Of a stretch of 64,000 nt of DNA, positions 55,443 through 64,000 are shown one piece after another. How positions within the stretch are numbered: position 1 is the stretch's first letter; the number at the start of each line of letters is the position of its first letter. The translations under genes were made by a program, and so were the position numbers. This DNA is from Trichocoleus sp. FACHB-46 (GTDB lineage Bacteria > Cyanobacteriota > Cyanobacteriia > FACHB-46): positions 248,001-312,000 of the forward strand of contig NZ_JACJOD010000030.1 in assembly GCF_014695385.1 (NCBI RefSeq), in the 5' to 3' direction. Below the pieces are notes generated by a model, which did no database searches, was not told where the DNA came from, and worked only from the letters and a program-made list of their open reading frames with translations.

Positions 55443-56258
55443 ATGAATAATGACTCCAGCTTAAAATTTTTACTGGTTGAAGATAATCCAGTTAATCAAA
55501 AAGTCACTTTGTACCAGCTCAAAAGCTTGGGCTACCTAGCTGATGTGAGCGCTAGTGGCCAAGAGGCGCTAGCACGCATGGCTGAGTCTGACTACGACAT
55601 CATACTGACTAACTGTGAAATGTCAGGTATGGATGGCTATGCTTTGACTGAAGCAATTCGTCGCTTAGAAATAGATGCTGTAGGTGATCGCTCCTTGCCC
55701 GTAATAGTGCTGGCAATGAACGCGGACAACACACCACAGGAGCAATCTAGATGCTTGGCGGTGGGGATGAATGATGTTTTGAGCAAGCCTGTTCGTAAAG
55801 ATGAATTGGCGCTCAAGCTAGAACAATGGAGCCAAAAGATTTTCACGGCGCGGAGTCAAGGGCTAACCTCAGAGGTGCCGCTAGAGCACCCAGCCCCAGC
55901 AGCTTCACCTGATCAAGATGGCTCAAACCCACCGTTGGATTGGGAACATCTCCATCAAATGTCTGATGATAGTTACGAATTTGAAATAGAGTTGTTAACT
56001 GTCTTTGTTGAAGATGCTCAAGTCCATTTAAAGGCAGTTACAACAGCGATCGCGGAAAGCAATTATTGGGAAGTTGAGCAGGCCGCTCACCATATTAAAG
56101 GTGCTAGTGCCAATGTAGGAGCCAAAACAATGCAGGCAGCAGCAGCAGAAATAGAACAGCAAGCACGTCGGCAAAAACTGGAGGGAACTGCCCAGCTTCT
56201 GACCGAAATTGAGCAGGCTTTGACCTCAATAGAAAAATTTGTCCAAAAGAATAGTTAG
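55443..56258 (+). CDS. stand-alone receiver-Hpt protein with non-canonical receiver
   Basis: 271 residues. Receiver domain (about 8-135) begins KFLLVEDNPVNQKV, but the residue at the phospho-acceptor place is Asn57 (ILTNCEM instead of D-C-x-M-P), and the usual Thr is replaced too (VLAMNAD). The Lys is kept (LSKPV). A Pro/Ala-rich linker leads to an Hpt domain (about 175-265) with the phospho-His in AAHHIKGASANVGA. This looks like the C-terminal half of a hybrid kinase turned into a separate protein. The His may relay phosphate to or from another receiver. Upstream of a partner-switching cluster in the same region. Confidence 0.85.
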   Translation: MNNDSSLKFLLVEDNPVNQKVTLYQLKSLGYLADVSASGQEALARMAESDYDIILTNCEMSGMDGYALTEAIRRLEIDAVGDRSLPVIVLAMNADNTPQEQSRCLAVGMNDVLSKPVRKDELALKLEQWSQKIFTARSQGLTSEVPLEHPAPAASPDQDGSNPPLDWEHLHQMSDDSYEFEIELLTVFVEDAQVHLKAVTTAIAESNYWEVEQAAHHIKGASANVGAKTMQAAAAEIEQQARRQKLEGTAQLLTEIEQALTSIEKFVQKNS

Positions 56259-56415
56259 TGAGGAGAAAGCGATAGATTTTGTTATTTCTGTGAACTGTAT
56301 TCGTTTAATGTTGACAATTTTTAGTAAGTGAAGTAAAAATTGCCTTGAAACTCCTTCCTAACTTACGAAATTTAAACTTAACCAAGTTTAAATTTCTAGT
56401 ACTTTTAGAAAAGCT

Positions 56416-56844
56416 TCAAATTTCGTTGGCTGCATAGTGTTTTACAATTAGGAGGCAGTTGCGCTTGTCCTCCGTAGAGCTGTAGCTGAGCTTATCCGCA
56501 ACTGACTTTAAAATTTGTAATCCACGACCACTAGAAGAATCAAAGTCAACTTTGTCATCAACCTGTTCCAGCTTGGCATTGAAGTCAAAAGGTGGACCGC
56601 AATCCCAAATTCGAATCTCTAAAGTATTAGCAGACGAACTAACTTCAATATCAATAGGAGTTTCTAAAGGTTGATGTTTATGAGCATGTCGAATGGCATT
56701 CGTAAGCCCTTCTGCTAGAGCAGTTTGGCACTGTAGCCAAACTAATTTAGGAATATGGGGTTGATTGAATGCCTCGAACCAAGAGAGAACTTGAACTAGT
56801 TCGTTGAGATCTGTATTAACGCGTAAGTGATGTTTCTGGTGCAC
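56416..56844 (-). CDS. RsbW-like anti-sigma/serine kinase ATP-binding protein
   Basis: 142 residues, GHKL fold. N-box ALAEGLTNAIRHAH, G1 IWDCGPPFDF and G2 SGRGLQILKSVAD are intact. Proteins of this type bind a partner (sigma factor, STAS protein) and phosphorylate the STAS antagonist. Together with the RsbU-like phosphatase and STAS gene within 1.8 kb it forms a partner-switching set, divergent from the phosphatase. Which transcription factor or other target it controls is not shown. Confidence 0.88.
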   Translation of the reverse strand: MHQKHHLRVNTDLNELVQVLSWFEAFNQPHIPKLVWLQCQTALAEGLTNAIRHAHKHQPLETPIDIEVSSSANTLEIRIWDCGPPFDFNAKLEQVDDKVDFDSSSGRGLQILKSVADKLSYSSTEDKRNCLLIVKHYAANEI

Positions 56845-57052
56845 TTTAGACCTCTTAGAACCGATAGCCTAGTAGTAAGTAGCTGTAAATTTGTGATGGC
56901 ATAAGAATGTTGTCATAATATTGAAAAGTTTGTTGTGGAGCTGTGATTTACTCCCTTGGCGTTAGTAACTTATTGTTTCTAGTCGTGTTTCTAGTCATTG
57001 CACCTTAACTCCCTTAATTACATTCTAGAAATATCAATAACTTCTATATCCC

Positions 57053-58201
57053 ATGCCTCGAATTTTAGTCATAGATGACGATCCTGTAATTCGATTGGTT
57101 TTAATGAGAAATTTGCAAAAACAAGGTTATGAGGTAGCTTTAGCACGCAATGGTGAAGAAGGAAGTGAGCTAGCTTCGCAACTTCGTCCGGCTCTCATCA
57201 TTTGCGATTGGATGATGCCAGGACGAGACGGGTTAGAAGTCTGTCGCCAGGTGAAGGCGAACCCAGATTTGTCTACAACCTTTTTTATTTTGTTGACTTC
57301 TCGCGGGGAAGTCGAGGATCGGGTAAGAGGGTTAGATTCCGGTGCTGACGACTTTCTCTCCAAACCGATTGAAATGAACGAGTTGAAGGCAAGAGTAAGA
57401 GCGGGATTACGCTTGCATCAGCTCACTCAAGACCTACAGACCCAGAAGCAACTTCTAGAAGCTGAACTAGCGGAAGCAGCTGATTATGTGCGATCGCTCT
57501 TGCCCCCTCCTTTACTCGGACCTCCTGCGATCAATACCTGTTTTATTCCTTCTAGACAATTAGGCGGTGACTGTTTCGACTATTTTTGGTTGGACCCCGA
57601 TTATTTGGCAATTTATTTATTAGATGTATCGGGTCATGGTTTAGGGTCGGCTTTACCCTCAATCTCGGTGCTCAATTTACTGCGATCGCAATCCTTGCCT
57701 GGTGTTAACTTCTACCTGCCCGATCGAGTCCTGACTGGGTTAAATGAAACATTCCAAATGAGTGGGCACAACGAACGGTACTTCACCATTTGGTACGGTG
57801 TTTACAACAAAACGAAGCGGCAATTGGTTTATGCAAGTGCAGGCCATCCTCCAGCTATCTTAATTTCAGGCGAAGCTGACGCTACAACCACAGCTAAACG
57901 CTTGAAAACAGCAGGTTTACCAATTGGTATGTTTTCTGATGCTCAATATGTGAGCGATCGCTGTGAAGTCGAGGCTGGAAGTAGCCTTTACATTTTTAGC
58001 GATGGCATTTATGAAATTAATCAGCCTGATGGTGAAACTTGGACCTTAGATGGTTTCGTTGGCTTACTAAGCGATTTAAGTCAGGCCAACAATATCAGTC
58101 TAGATACAGTCTTAGGCTCAGTTCGAGCGATCGGTGCGAAAGAAACATTTGATGACGACTTATCGTTGCTTCAAGTTAGTTTCGCTCAAGGCTCTCCTTA
58201 A
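57053..58201 (+). CDS. response-regulator PP2C-type phosphatase (RsbU-like)
   Basis: 382 residues. Receiver (about 1-120) with intact phosphorylation site: VIDDDPV, LIICDWMMPGRDG, LLTSRG and LSKPIE. A coiled linker (QKQLLEAELAEAADYV) leads to a SpoIIE/PP2C domain with GGDCFDYF, DVSGHG, SAGHPPAI, FSDGIYE and DDDLSLL metal ligands. Such enzymes dephosphorylate a STAS antagonist when the receiver is phosphorylated. The STAS gene is convergent, 24 nt away, so the substrate is probably that protein. Confidence 0.93.
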   Translation: MPRILVIDDDPVIRLVLMRNLQKQGYEVALARNGEEGSELASQLRPALIICDWMMPGRDGLEVCRQVKANPDLSTTFFILLTSRGEVEDRVRGLDSGADDFLSKPIEMNELKARVRAGLRLHQLTQDLQTQKQLLEAELAEAADYVRSLLPPPLLGPPAINTCFIPSRQLGGDCFDYFWLDPDYLAIYLLDVSGHGLGSALPSISVLNLLRSQSLPGVNFYLPDRVLTGLNETFQMSGHNERYFTIWYGVYNKTKRQLVYASAGHPPAILISGEADATTTAKRLKTAGLPIGMFSDAQYVSDRCEVEAGSSLYIFSDGIYEINQPDGETWTLDGFVGLLSDLSQANNISLDTVLGSVRAIGAKETFDDDLSLLQVSFAQGSP

Positions 58202-58225
58202 AGATCATGCTGCCCAATTCGTTAT

Positions 58226-58552
58226 CTAATTAGGCAATAAAACTGCCTGATTAAACTCAGCTCGATTCGGAAAAATCTCAAAGACTCGATCCATACTCGT
58301 TAATTGAAACAGCATCTTGACTTGGTCATTGATCGAGCAAAGAAAGAGCTTACCCCCAGCCGAACGGACACTCTTCAGCGCAATGACTAAAGCTCCTAAG
58401 CCAGAGCTGTCCATAAACGTAACATTTTCCAAATCAATTAAGACAATATCTGTACTTGCTGTTACAGCGTTATTAATTTCCTGACGGAGATGATTGACTT
58501 GCGTACCATCAAGAATACCGACAGGCTGAATTACTTTAAGCACAGGACTCAT
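58226..58552 (-). CDS. STAS-domain anti-sigma factor antagonist
   Basis: 108 residues with the single STAS fold: VIQPVGILDGTQV, VLIDLENVTFMDSSGLGAL (phosphorylatable Ser) and KLFLCSINDQVKMLF. The switch partner of the RsbW-like kinase (56416) and the RsbU-like phosphatase (57053). Dephosphorylated STAS proteins capture the kinase and free its target. Convergent with the phosphatase gene. Confidence 0.92.
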   Translation of the reverse strand: MSPVLKVIQPVGILDGTQVNHLRQEINNAVTASTDIVLIDLENVTFMDSSGLGALVIALKSVRSAGGKLFLCSINDQVKMLFQLTSMDRVFEIFPNRAEFNQAVLLPN

Positions 58553-59033
58553 AATTAAATCCCAATATGGAACTAGAGGTTAGTGATTTTCGTACAACTA
58601 AGAGGAGTCTACCAAGTTAGCTGGATTCCCTGTGTTTAGTTTTCCCACATAGCTCTCAAAATAGTCAAAATCCTCTCGGCATCCCTACATCTGAAGTGCG
58701 AACTATTCCTGACTCCATCCTTTCGACCCGCTGACAGATGCGCTGAGGCACAATGATTGACGCTGGCTCCAGCGGACGGGTAAGAGTAAATTTTGGGTTT
58801 TCTAAAGTAGCAGCTTAGGCGCTACTAACAACCTTAGTTTTGCGCTAACTCTCAAGCACGATTTATTAGCAAAATTCCGGATGAGCCACTTCGGATTCTG
58901 GAAGTTGACAGGGAGCAGGATCAGTCCAGGATGAGCGATCGCCTTCCAAGGTGGCCTGTGTAGCTCTGTGGCAGTTTCAACGTTGTTTTAATTTTCGCAT
59001 CGATTCCCTAACAACCGATTTAGTTCAGGCAAG
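58553..59033. other. intergenic region upstream of the PBP2 gene
   Basis: 481 nt with the promoters of the STAS gene on minus and the PBP gene on plus. Short HIP1-containing stretch near 58935. No gene or RNA is recognised. Confidence 0.4.
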
Positions 59034-60827
59034 ATGGCTACCGGACTTTCCTTTTCTTCATCCTCTGCAACTCGCTTCGTCAACAATATTCAAGAACGCA
59101 CCAGCCGTGGAATTTTGTTGACTCTGGTGATGACATCTTTACTGTCAGCCTGTATGTTGCGCTTGGTTCAACTCCAGTTGATTCAAGGGCAACAAAATCG
59201 CCAATTGGCCGACCAAAACCGCATTCGCTTGATTCCGATCCCTGCCGATCGAGGCAATCTGCTAGACCGTAAGGGAAAATTGCTGGCGGCTAACCGAGTC
59301 TCGCGGGCTGTTTACCTTTGGCCCAGATACCAAACCCAGGCTCAGTGGCAACAATGGGCAACTCAGCTAGGACCCATTTTGAATGTTCCGGCTGCTGAGA
59401 TCTTGAAAAAACTCCAAGATGTCGGCTATCACTCAGCCATGCCTGTCCGCATCAGCCAAAACCTTAGCCCTAATGCCTTTACCAGACTCGCAGAGCAAAT
59501 TGGAGAGTTACCAGGTCTAGAAATTCGACCCGAATCAGCGCGTAACTACCCTAACGGCGATCTGGGTGCTCACGCGTTGGGATATATCGGTGAGGCGACC
59601 GCAGATGACCTGAAGGCTCACCCTGAGTACCCGATGGGCATGATTGTGGGCCAAATGGGTTTGGAGCGCTTATTGCAATCTCAGTTGCAGGGTGTTTGGG
59701 GAGGCCGCTTGATTGAAGTTGACGCAGGCGGTAAGGAACTGCGTTTACTAGGCAATTCTCCGACCAAAGCAGGTTCATCTGTAAAGCTAACCCTGGACTT
59801 AGAGTTGCAAAAAGCGGCAGAGAAAGCGCTGAACAAGCGACGGGGGGCTGTAGTAGCGCTGGATGTGAAAACAGGGGCAGTGTTGGCGATGGCGAGTGGT
59901 CCTACCTTCGACCCCAATATTTTTACCCGTAGAGTCGCCTCGAAGGAGTGGGACCGATTGCAGGGGGAAGATAAACCGTTTCTGAATCGCGCTTTTCAGG
60001 GATATCCACCCGGTAGCACGTTTAAGCTAGTGACGGCAGTGGCGGGTTTGGAATCGGGTAAGTTCTCGCCAGATTCAACTCTGGTTAGTTCGTCCTACAT
60101 CACAGTGGGCGGTTTCCAATTCCACGAGCATGGTAGCGGCTACGGTGTGATTGGCTTTCGAGAAGCCTTTGCGGTTAGCAGTAATACCTTTTTCTACCAA
60201 ATGGGTTTATCCGCAGGGCCAGAGCAGATTTCTAAATGGGCGCACCGCTTGGGAGTTGGTGAGACTGAGGTGTTGGGTTTTGAGAAGGCAGGCTACGGTG
60301 CGGCTCCTACGCCAGCCCAAAAAGAAAAGCTCTATGGCGAGCCTTGGTATGCTGGCGATACGGTGAGTATGTCAATTGGGCAAGGTTTGGTCCAGGCAAC
60401 ACCTGTGGAAATGGCGGTGATGTATTCAGCGATCGCCAATGGGGGATCGCGAGTCAAGCCCCACTTGCTAGCCTCCCAAACGAATACCCCAGCTACTCAG
60501 CCAGCGAAAGTGGGCTTGTCTCCCAGTACCATCGCTACAGTCCGCAATGGCTTAATTGCGGTAGTACAACAGGGAACCGCAAAGCAACTTAACGATGGCT
60601 CCATTCCACTAACTGCGGGCAAGACGGGGACAGCAGAAGTGCCAGGGCAGGAAGATAACGCGGTATATGTAGGTTATGGCCCAGTAAAAGATCCGCAAAT
60701 TGCGATCGCGGTGGTGGTAGAGAATGGCGGATTTGGTGCTGTCTCAGCCGTGCCGATTGCTCATGAAATGTATAAAACCTATTTCAAGCCATCAAGCCCA
60801 GCTAAGACCAAGGCGAAACCAAAATAA
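59034..60827 (+). CDS. mrdA: penicillin-binding protein 2 (elongation transpeptidase)
   Basis: 597 residues. N-terminal membrane anchor (about 25-48), PBP dimerisation domain, then the transpeptidase with Ser in GYPPGSTFKLV (SxxK), SSN equivalent in AVSSNTFFYQ, and KTGTAEV (KSG-type). SIGQGLVQATPVEMA is the usual motif between. Crosslinks lateral wall peptidoglycan with RodA. A second class B PBP (FtsI) is the alternative, but the PADRGNLLDRKGKLLA start and length favour PBP2. ATG at 59034. Confidence 0.9.
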   Translation: MATGLSFSSSSATRFVNNIQERTSRGILLTLVMTSLLSACMLRLVQLQLIQGQQNRQLADQNRIRLIPIPADRGNLLDRKGKLLAANRVSRAVYLWPRYQTQAQWQQWATQLGPILNVPAAEILKKLQDVGYHSAMPVRISQNLSPNAFTRLAEQIGELPGLEIRPESARNYPNGDLGAHALGYIGEATADDLKAHPEYPMGMIVGQMGLERLLQSQLQGVWGGRLIEVDAGGKELRLLGNSPTKAGSSVKLTLDLELQKAAEKALNKRRGAVVALDVKTGAVLAMASGPTFDPNIFTRRVASKEWDRLQGEDKPFLNRAFQGYPPGSTFKLVTAVAGLESGKFSPDSTLVSSSYITVGGFQFHEHGSGYGVIGFREAFAVSSNTFFYQMGLSAGPEQISKWAHRLGVGETEVLGFEKAGYGAAPTPAQKEKLYGEPWYAGDTVSMSIGQGLVQATPVEMAVMYSAIANGGSRVKPHLLASQTNTPATQPAKVGLSPSTIATVRNGLIAVVQQGTAKQLNDGSIPLTAGKTGTAEVPGQEDNAVYVGYGPVKDPQIAIAVVVENGGFGAVSAVPIAHEMYKTYFKPSSPAKTKAKPK

Positions 60828-60836
60828 CTAAGCCTG

Positions 60837-60975
60837 ACGACTAAAGACGACTAAAGTCGCGGCTACAAAAACAAAGGCTGCCTACGCAGCCTCAAAATCT
60901 AACCTCACTTCCTGCTTAGAGATCGCAAGAATCTAGTTCCTTCTCCGTGGGAGAGGGTTAGGGAGAGGGGGTTAG
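60837..60975. repeat. cluster of short repeats and palindromes downstream of the PBP gene
   Basis: Two tandem GACGACTAAA units begin at about 60837, followed by AGTCGCGGCTAC; a 7-bp stem AGGCTGC/GCAGCCT lies at 60875-60892; and a purine-rich CCTTCTCC..GGGAGAGG palindrome ending GGGGGTTAG overlaps the terminator region of the convergent oxidase gene. These are typical interspersed elements of cyanobacterial genomes and possible terminators. Confidence 0.5.
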
Positions 60976-61703
60976 CCCTCAACGGTAGTGACAGGTGCAG
61001 GAATAGTAGGTAACACCAGTTCCACTTCTAGAGGCAACTGAATCACTTCTAGATTGTGGGGGCTCTTCAAAGCCGTTTGAGCATCCGGTTGCTGGCAAGC
61101 CACCATTGTCTTGACGTGCTCGGCTTCGTCGTCGCGAATATTGACGAAGACATCGTAGAGGTTATCTACAGAGGGCCGTCGAGACTCTGGCTTCGTGCAG
61201 GTCTGGAACTCATCAAACATGTAGAGGTCGCCATCGCGGTAGTAGGCGATCGCAATGGCAGGAGCGGGTTGAGCTTGTAGCTCAGCTTGATGGATAGCGA
61301 CAAACTGGTCATAGGTGTGGAAGGCGTGCCCTTCAATCTGCTCCATCATGTAGTAGGCTGACCTCGGCGAGACCATATACAGACCCACCATCACCCAGTA
61401 GTACATTAGAGCGGTGTGCTGGGCAAAGAACCGATCAATCCACCAACGGTTGCCACCCAAGGATTCCATAATCAACAAGTGGTGGAGTTCATTCCAGGCT
61501 TCAGCGAAATGCACCTTGAGCCAATCGGCTTTGCGCCACCAACCCAGCGTTTCGTAAAGGTGTAGGACGGAGAGATAGGAGAAGTAGGGGACGCGCGCGA
61601 CGGTTTCTAGGACGTAGAAGCGCTGGTAGGGGCGATCGCGGTAGAACGTATCAATCACAAATACGAGGATGCCTACCAGCGATCGCAATACAAACTTGAC
61701 CAT
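60972..61703 (-). CDS. plastoquinol terminal oxidase (alternative-oxidase type)
   Basis: 243 residues. A non-heme di-iron oxidase that passes electrons from plastoquinol to O2, relieving over-reduction of the photosynthetic chain. The six iron ligands are visible: Glu in LLIMESLGGN region and ELHHLL, EQIEGHAFH and DDEAEHVKTM. Two helices attach it to the membrane. Similar to plant IMMUTANS/PTOX. Scattered occurrence among cyanobacteria suggests loss or transfer, but the codon use is like its neighbours. Alone on its strand. Confidence 0.93.
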   Translation of the reverse strand: MVKFVLRSLVGILVFVIDTFYRDRPYQRFYVLETVARVPYFSYLSVLHLYETLGWWRKADWLKVHFAEAWNELHHLLIMESLGGNRWWIDRFFAQHTALMYYWVMVGLYMVSPRSAYYMMEQIEGHAFHTYDQFVAIHQAELQAQPAPAIAIAYYRDGDLYMFDEFQTCTKPESRRPSVDNLYDVFVNIRDDEAEHVKTMVACQQPDAQTALKSPHNLEVIQLPLEVELVLPTIPAPVTTVEG

Positions 61704-61817
61704 GCAAACCTCCCGAAGGAGTAAAGTCCGCTTTCTTCAGTAGCGGGGAGAGTTGTCTCCTGCTTTGATCCTAGCGATTCTCAAGCTTGATAGCATCCTC
61801 AGCATCTAAGCTTTTGC

Positions 61818-63620
61818 TTAAGCTTTGTCAGTTGCGCTCAAGTTGAGGAAGACTTCACTCCGTCGCACTCCAGATTCTCCTCCCAGGCTGGTAACGGTGA
61901 GCGATCGCAACTGGTTCCAGAACGGCTGACTCGCTAGCTCCACGAGACGCAAGAACGGAAGCTGTTGTTCTAGAATCGAGCGGCTGTTCGCCCAATCTAG
62001 ATATAGGTAGCCATCGTTGTCTTTAGGGAGAGCTGCGATCGCCGCCTTAAAGCCAGGGCTATCTACTAAAGAATTTTTGGTAGCTTGTAGGGCTTGCTCC
62101 ATCGCTGCTACAGAAGTAGCAAAGATTTCGTAGTTGCCCACTGTGGCATGAACCCCCTCGACTTCAGCGGCAATCACATTGGCAAGCAGAGCGGAGTTGT
62201 CTTCAGTAGTAGTTTTGCTTGCAGCTTTGAGAGGAGTAGAACCTAATTTAGTCCAAGCAGAAACAGGGCGATCGGCTAAAGTTAGCGGTCCGACGCTGAA
62301 GCCTTTGTCCTTGGCAAGCGTATCTAGATTGGCGATCGCGGTCGTGGCTGCTTCGGTTCTTTCAGTGACAAAAACCCAGTCGGGCTGCTGTTCTGGACGT
62401 GGCAGCAAGGCCACAGCATATTCCCCTTTTACCCAACTAAAAATGTCTTGGGGAAGGTCAAGCTGCCAAGCGTTTCGTAGGTTGTTGAGGGGCTGATTAA
62501 TCAACTGAGCCAGTGTCTCGTAGCCCGATATCCCGTCAGAAACTTGCGTCCAAAACTGTTCTAAGTCTGTGCCTGCTGCCACCACGGGACTACTGGCAGG
62601 AATATACGCCAAAGCTCCAGTTGGTTTAGATAGCGCAGGAGTAGCGGCTGGTAATGTTTGCCCTGGTGCGGCCAAGAAAGCCGTTTCAGCCAAGAGCCCT
62701 TTGCGGCTCAACCCTAGACCGATCGCGATACTTTCGTACAAATTGGTCGCTTTAGTACTCGGATCTGCCGCTGATCCTTGGCCGGACCAAACCGCCAACT
62801 GAGGCAAATTGAGAAACACTAAGCCGATTTGTCGCTGTTTAAAGCTCTGTAACGCTTGCTGATAGGCAGGGGAACTTCCTAACCCTAGCTCTGCTGCTTG
62901 CACGTTGTTGATTGCATCTCGCAGCACCTTGGGTTGATTGGCAAACAACACAAAGCGATCGCCCACTACAGCTGTTGCCAGAGTGGTTGCAGGTTCAGCC
63001 GTGAGCACTGCATCAGGTTCTTGTTGCTTATTTTTTTTACGCTTAGTTTCTGGCTTTTGTGGGTCCACTGCGGGTTCGGGTTGGCTGGAAATCAGCTTGA
63101 CGCCTTTGTACTGCTCAAACATCAACTTTGTGCCAGCTGCTACCCGTTTCTGCCAAAACAACTGCAAGAACTCACGGCTACGTTCTGGATTTTGAGTAGC
63201 GATCGCTAGTAAGTAACCAGGTTGTTGCCCAGTTTGAGCATCGCGATCGACATCAGGCGAGGTTAAGGCAAGAGTGATTTCATCTCCCAGCCAAGGCTCT
63301 ACATCTTGTTTGTAATCGAGACCCGTATTCGCGAGCAAACTTTGCTTCAGTTGCTCAACTTCAGCTCTAGACTGACGGCGGGCGCCCGGAGCGGCGATGA
63401 CTTGGCGAAATGCCTCCAAGCGCTCTGGATTCACCAACAAAGACACCACGGCTGGGGCTTGTTTGGGTACAAACATGGCTGCTGCGGGACCATCTGTAGA
63501 TCCGCCTCGCAAGAGGGCAAGCGGACTGCGAGCTGTGAGCCAGTAAAAGCCGCTGGCACCGACCAAGAGCAGCACCAGAACACTGGCGACCAGAACCGAG
63601 AAAAATGAACGGAGCTTCAT
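61818..63620 (-). CDS. DUF3352 protein, exported
   Basis: 600 residues from ATG 63620 (an earlier in-frame start at 63698 adds 26 residues that lack homology-like character and would put the signal inside). N-terminal anchor MKLRSFFSVLVASVLVLLLV, then a large alpha/beta periplasmic part with PAAAMFVPKQAPAVVSLLVNP, DYKQDVEPWLGDEITLAL, a Lys/Pro-rich insert (about 205-240), and SWVKGEYAVALLP. The family is widespread in cyanobacteria and described only as DUF3352. Function unknown. Confidence 0.8.
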   Translation of the reverse strand: MKLRSFFSVLVASVLVLLLVGASGFYWLTARSPLALLRGGSTDGPAAAMFVPKQAPAVVSLLVNPERLEAFRQVIAAPGARRQSRAEVEQLKQSLLANTGLDYKQDVEPWLGDEITLALTSPDVDRDAQTGQQPGYLLAIATQNPERSREFLQLFWQKRVAAGTKLMFEQYKGVKLISSQPEPAVDPQKPETKRKKNKQQEPDAVLTAEPATTLATAVVGDRFVLFANQPKVLRDAINNVQAAELGLGSSPAYQQALQSFKQRQIGLVFLNLPQLAVWSGQGSAADPSTKATNLYESIAIGLGLSRKGLLAETAFLAAPGQTLPAATPALSKPTGALAYIPASSPVVAAGTDLEQFWTQVSDGISGYETLAQLINQPLNNLRNAWQLDLPQDIFSWVKGEYAVALLPRPEQQPDWVFVTERTEAATTAIANLDTLAKDKGFSVGPLTLADRPVSAWTKLGSTPLKAASKTTTEDNSALLANVIAAEVEGVHATVGNYEIFATSVAAMEQALQATKNSLVDSPGFKAAIAALPKDNDGYLYLDWANSRSILEQQLPFLRLVELASQPFWNQLRSLTVTSLGGESGVRRSEVFLNLSATDKA

Positions 63621-63842
63621 GGTGAATTTAGACGCTGCTTGAGGGCTATTGAGCGAAAAACAATCCAGGATCATTATTCCAGGATCATTATCCATCAAGC
63701 CATAAATCTGGGCATTCTGAGACTAAAGACTAATCTCGCGACGGCTGTTTTCCTGAAAATGCTTGCTAGGGTAGGAATCAGTCTAGAGCACCTAAGTGCC
63801 AGAGTTTTTGCCAAGCTTGAGCGTGATTCAGAGGCGATCGCC

Positions 63843-64000
63843 ATGTCAGAGCCTGATTTTCAGCAGTTTGACCCACCGCCGGAAGTAGAGAAGGAAGATA
63901 GCCCAGAATTGATGGCTCAAATGGATTTTGAGCAATGGCTAGAAGTATTGCAAAAGTCCGATCGCTCGTTCTACAACCTGATGGCAATGGAGGTGTGGTC
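63843..64000 (+). CDS. start of an unidentified gene, cut by window edge
   Basis: 52 codons from ATG 63843 (MSEPDFQQFDPPPEVEKEDS...) with no stop before the window ends. Acidic, with Trp-rich FEQWLEVLQKSDRSFYNLMAMEVW. The reading is divergent from the DUF3352 gene. Not recognised from the fragment. The frame on the opposite strand (63778-63987) is judged a shadow. Confidence 0.5.
   Translation, partial: MSEPDFQQFDPPPEVEKEDSPELMAQMDFEQWLEVLQKSDRSFYNLMAMEVW

Noticed and set aside
60837-60870. CRISPR-like repeat
   Set aside because: Only two short tandem units without spacers of regular size and no cas genes.

Overview
The window is chromosomal DNA from a cyanobacterium, probably filamentous and non-marine. 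The evidence is the dense scatter of the HIP1 octamer GCGATCGC, a complete kaiABC clock operon, the asd-dapA-rnj // tig-clpP-clpX block, a Ycf20/DUF565 protein, a plant-type D-glycerate 3-kinase, a plastoquinol terminal oxidase and an adenosylcobalamin-dependent ribonucleotide reductase (RNR). No photosystem gene is present to narrow it further.

Layout. 1-4.2 kb (minus): sugar-nucleotide genes (rfbB, a RfaE-type PfkB kinase), a TonB-like protein and cobI. 4.3-9.5 kb: a cytochrome b6-like protein, a CPA1 antiporter with a TrkA-N tail, MltA and two cyanobacterial proteins of unknown role. 9.5-11.1 kb is gene-poor and AT-rich, with only a Mo-nitro_C protein. 11.1-19.8 kb: RNase J, DapA and Asd on minus, diverging from trigger factor, ClpP and ClpX on plus. 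19.9-27.7 kb: alpha/beta hydrolase, C-terminal processing protease, ispG, glycerate kinase, DUF565 and several small or secreted proteins. 27.7-32.5 kb: two GT39 membrane glycosyltransferases and an LptF/G permease. 32.5-39.7 kb: a large hybrid histidine kinase divergent from kaiA-kaiB-kaiC. 39.8-48.8 kb: tRNA-Arg(CCG), a UvrD-like helicase, an EnvC/NlpD-type M23 protein, TrmFO, RibBA, ArgC and two YeaQ-type membrane proteins. 49.1-52.7 kb: a class II RNR gene in pieces. 52.9-58.6 kb: a PPOX flavoprotein, CysE, a secreted protein, a 52-residue membrane protein and a partner-switching signalling set (REC-Hpt, RsbW-like, RsbU-like, STAS). 59-64 kb: PBP2, plastoquinol oxidase, a DUF3352 protein and the start of another gene.

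The most striking object is nrdJ at 49132-52659. A 1175-nt group I intron (50194-51368) lies exactly between the codons for the radical-bearing Cys and the catalytic Glu of the N-P-C-G-E motif. The P1 helix, its splice-site U.G pair and a 9-bp P10 helix can be read directly from the sequence. The intron carries a homing-endonuclease-type ORF (PD-(D/E)XK-like, NUMOD3-like and Cys4-like parts) with its own TATAAT box overlapping a palindrome that fits the cyanobacterial LexA box. Upstream of the intron the RNR frame is also broken by a stop codon that overlaps a good Shine-Dalgarno and ATG for the C-terminal part, so the enzyme is either split in two or damaged by a +1 shift at an A5 run.

Other points of interest are a cytochrome b6-like protein missing one heme ligand, degenerate receiver domains in the kinase beside kaiA and in a stand-alone REC-Hpt protein, and a TIR/deoxyribosyltransferase-like protein. 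Family assignments rest on motifs recognised by eye; no database search was run.
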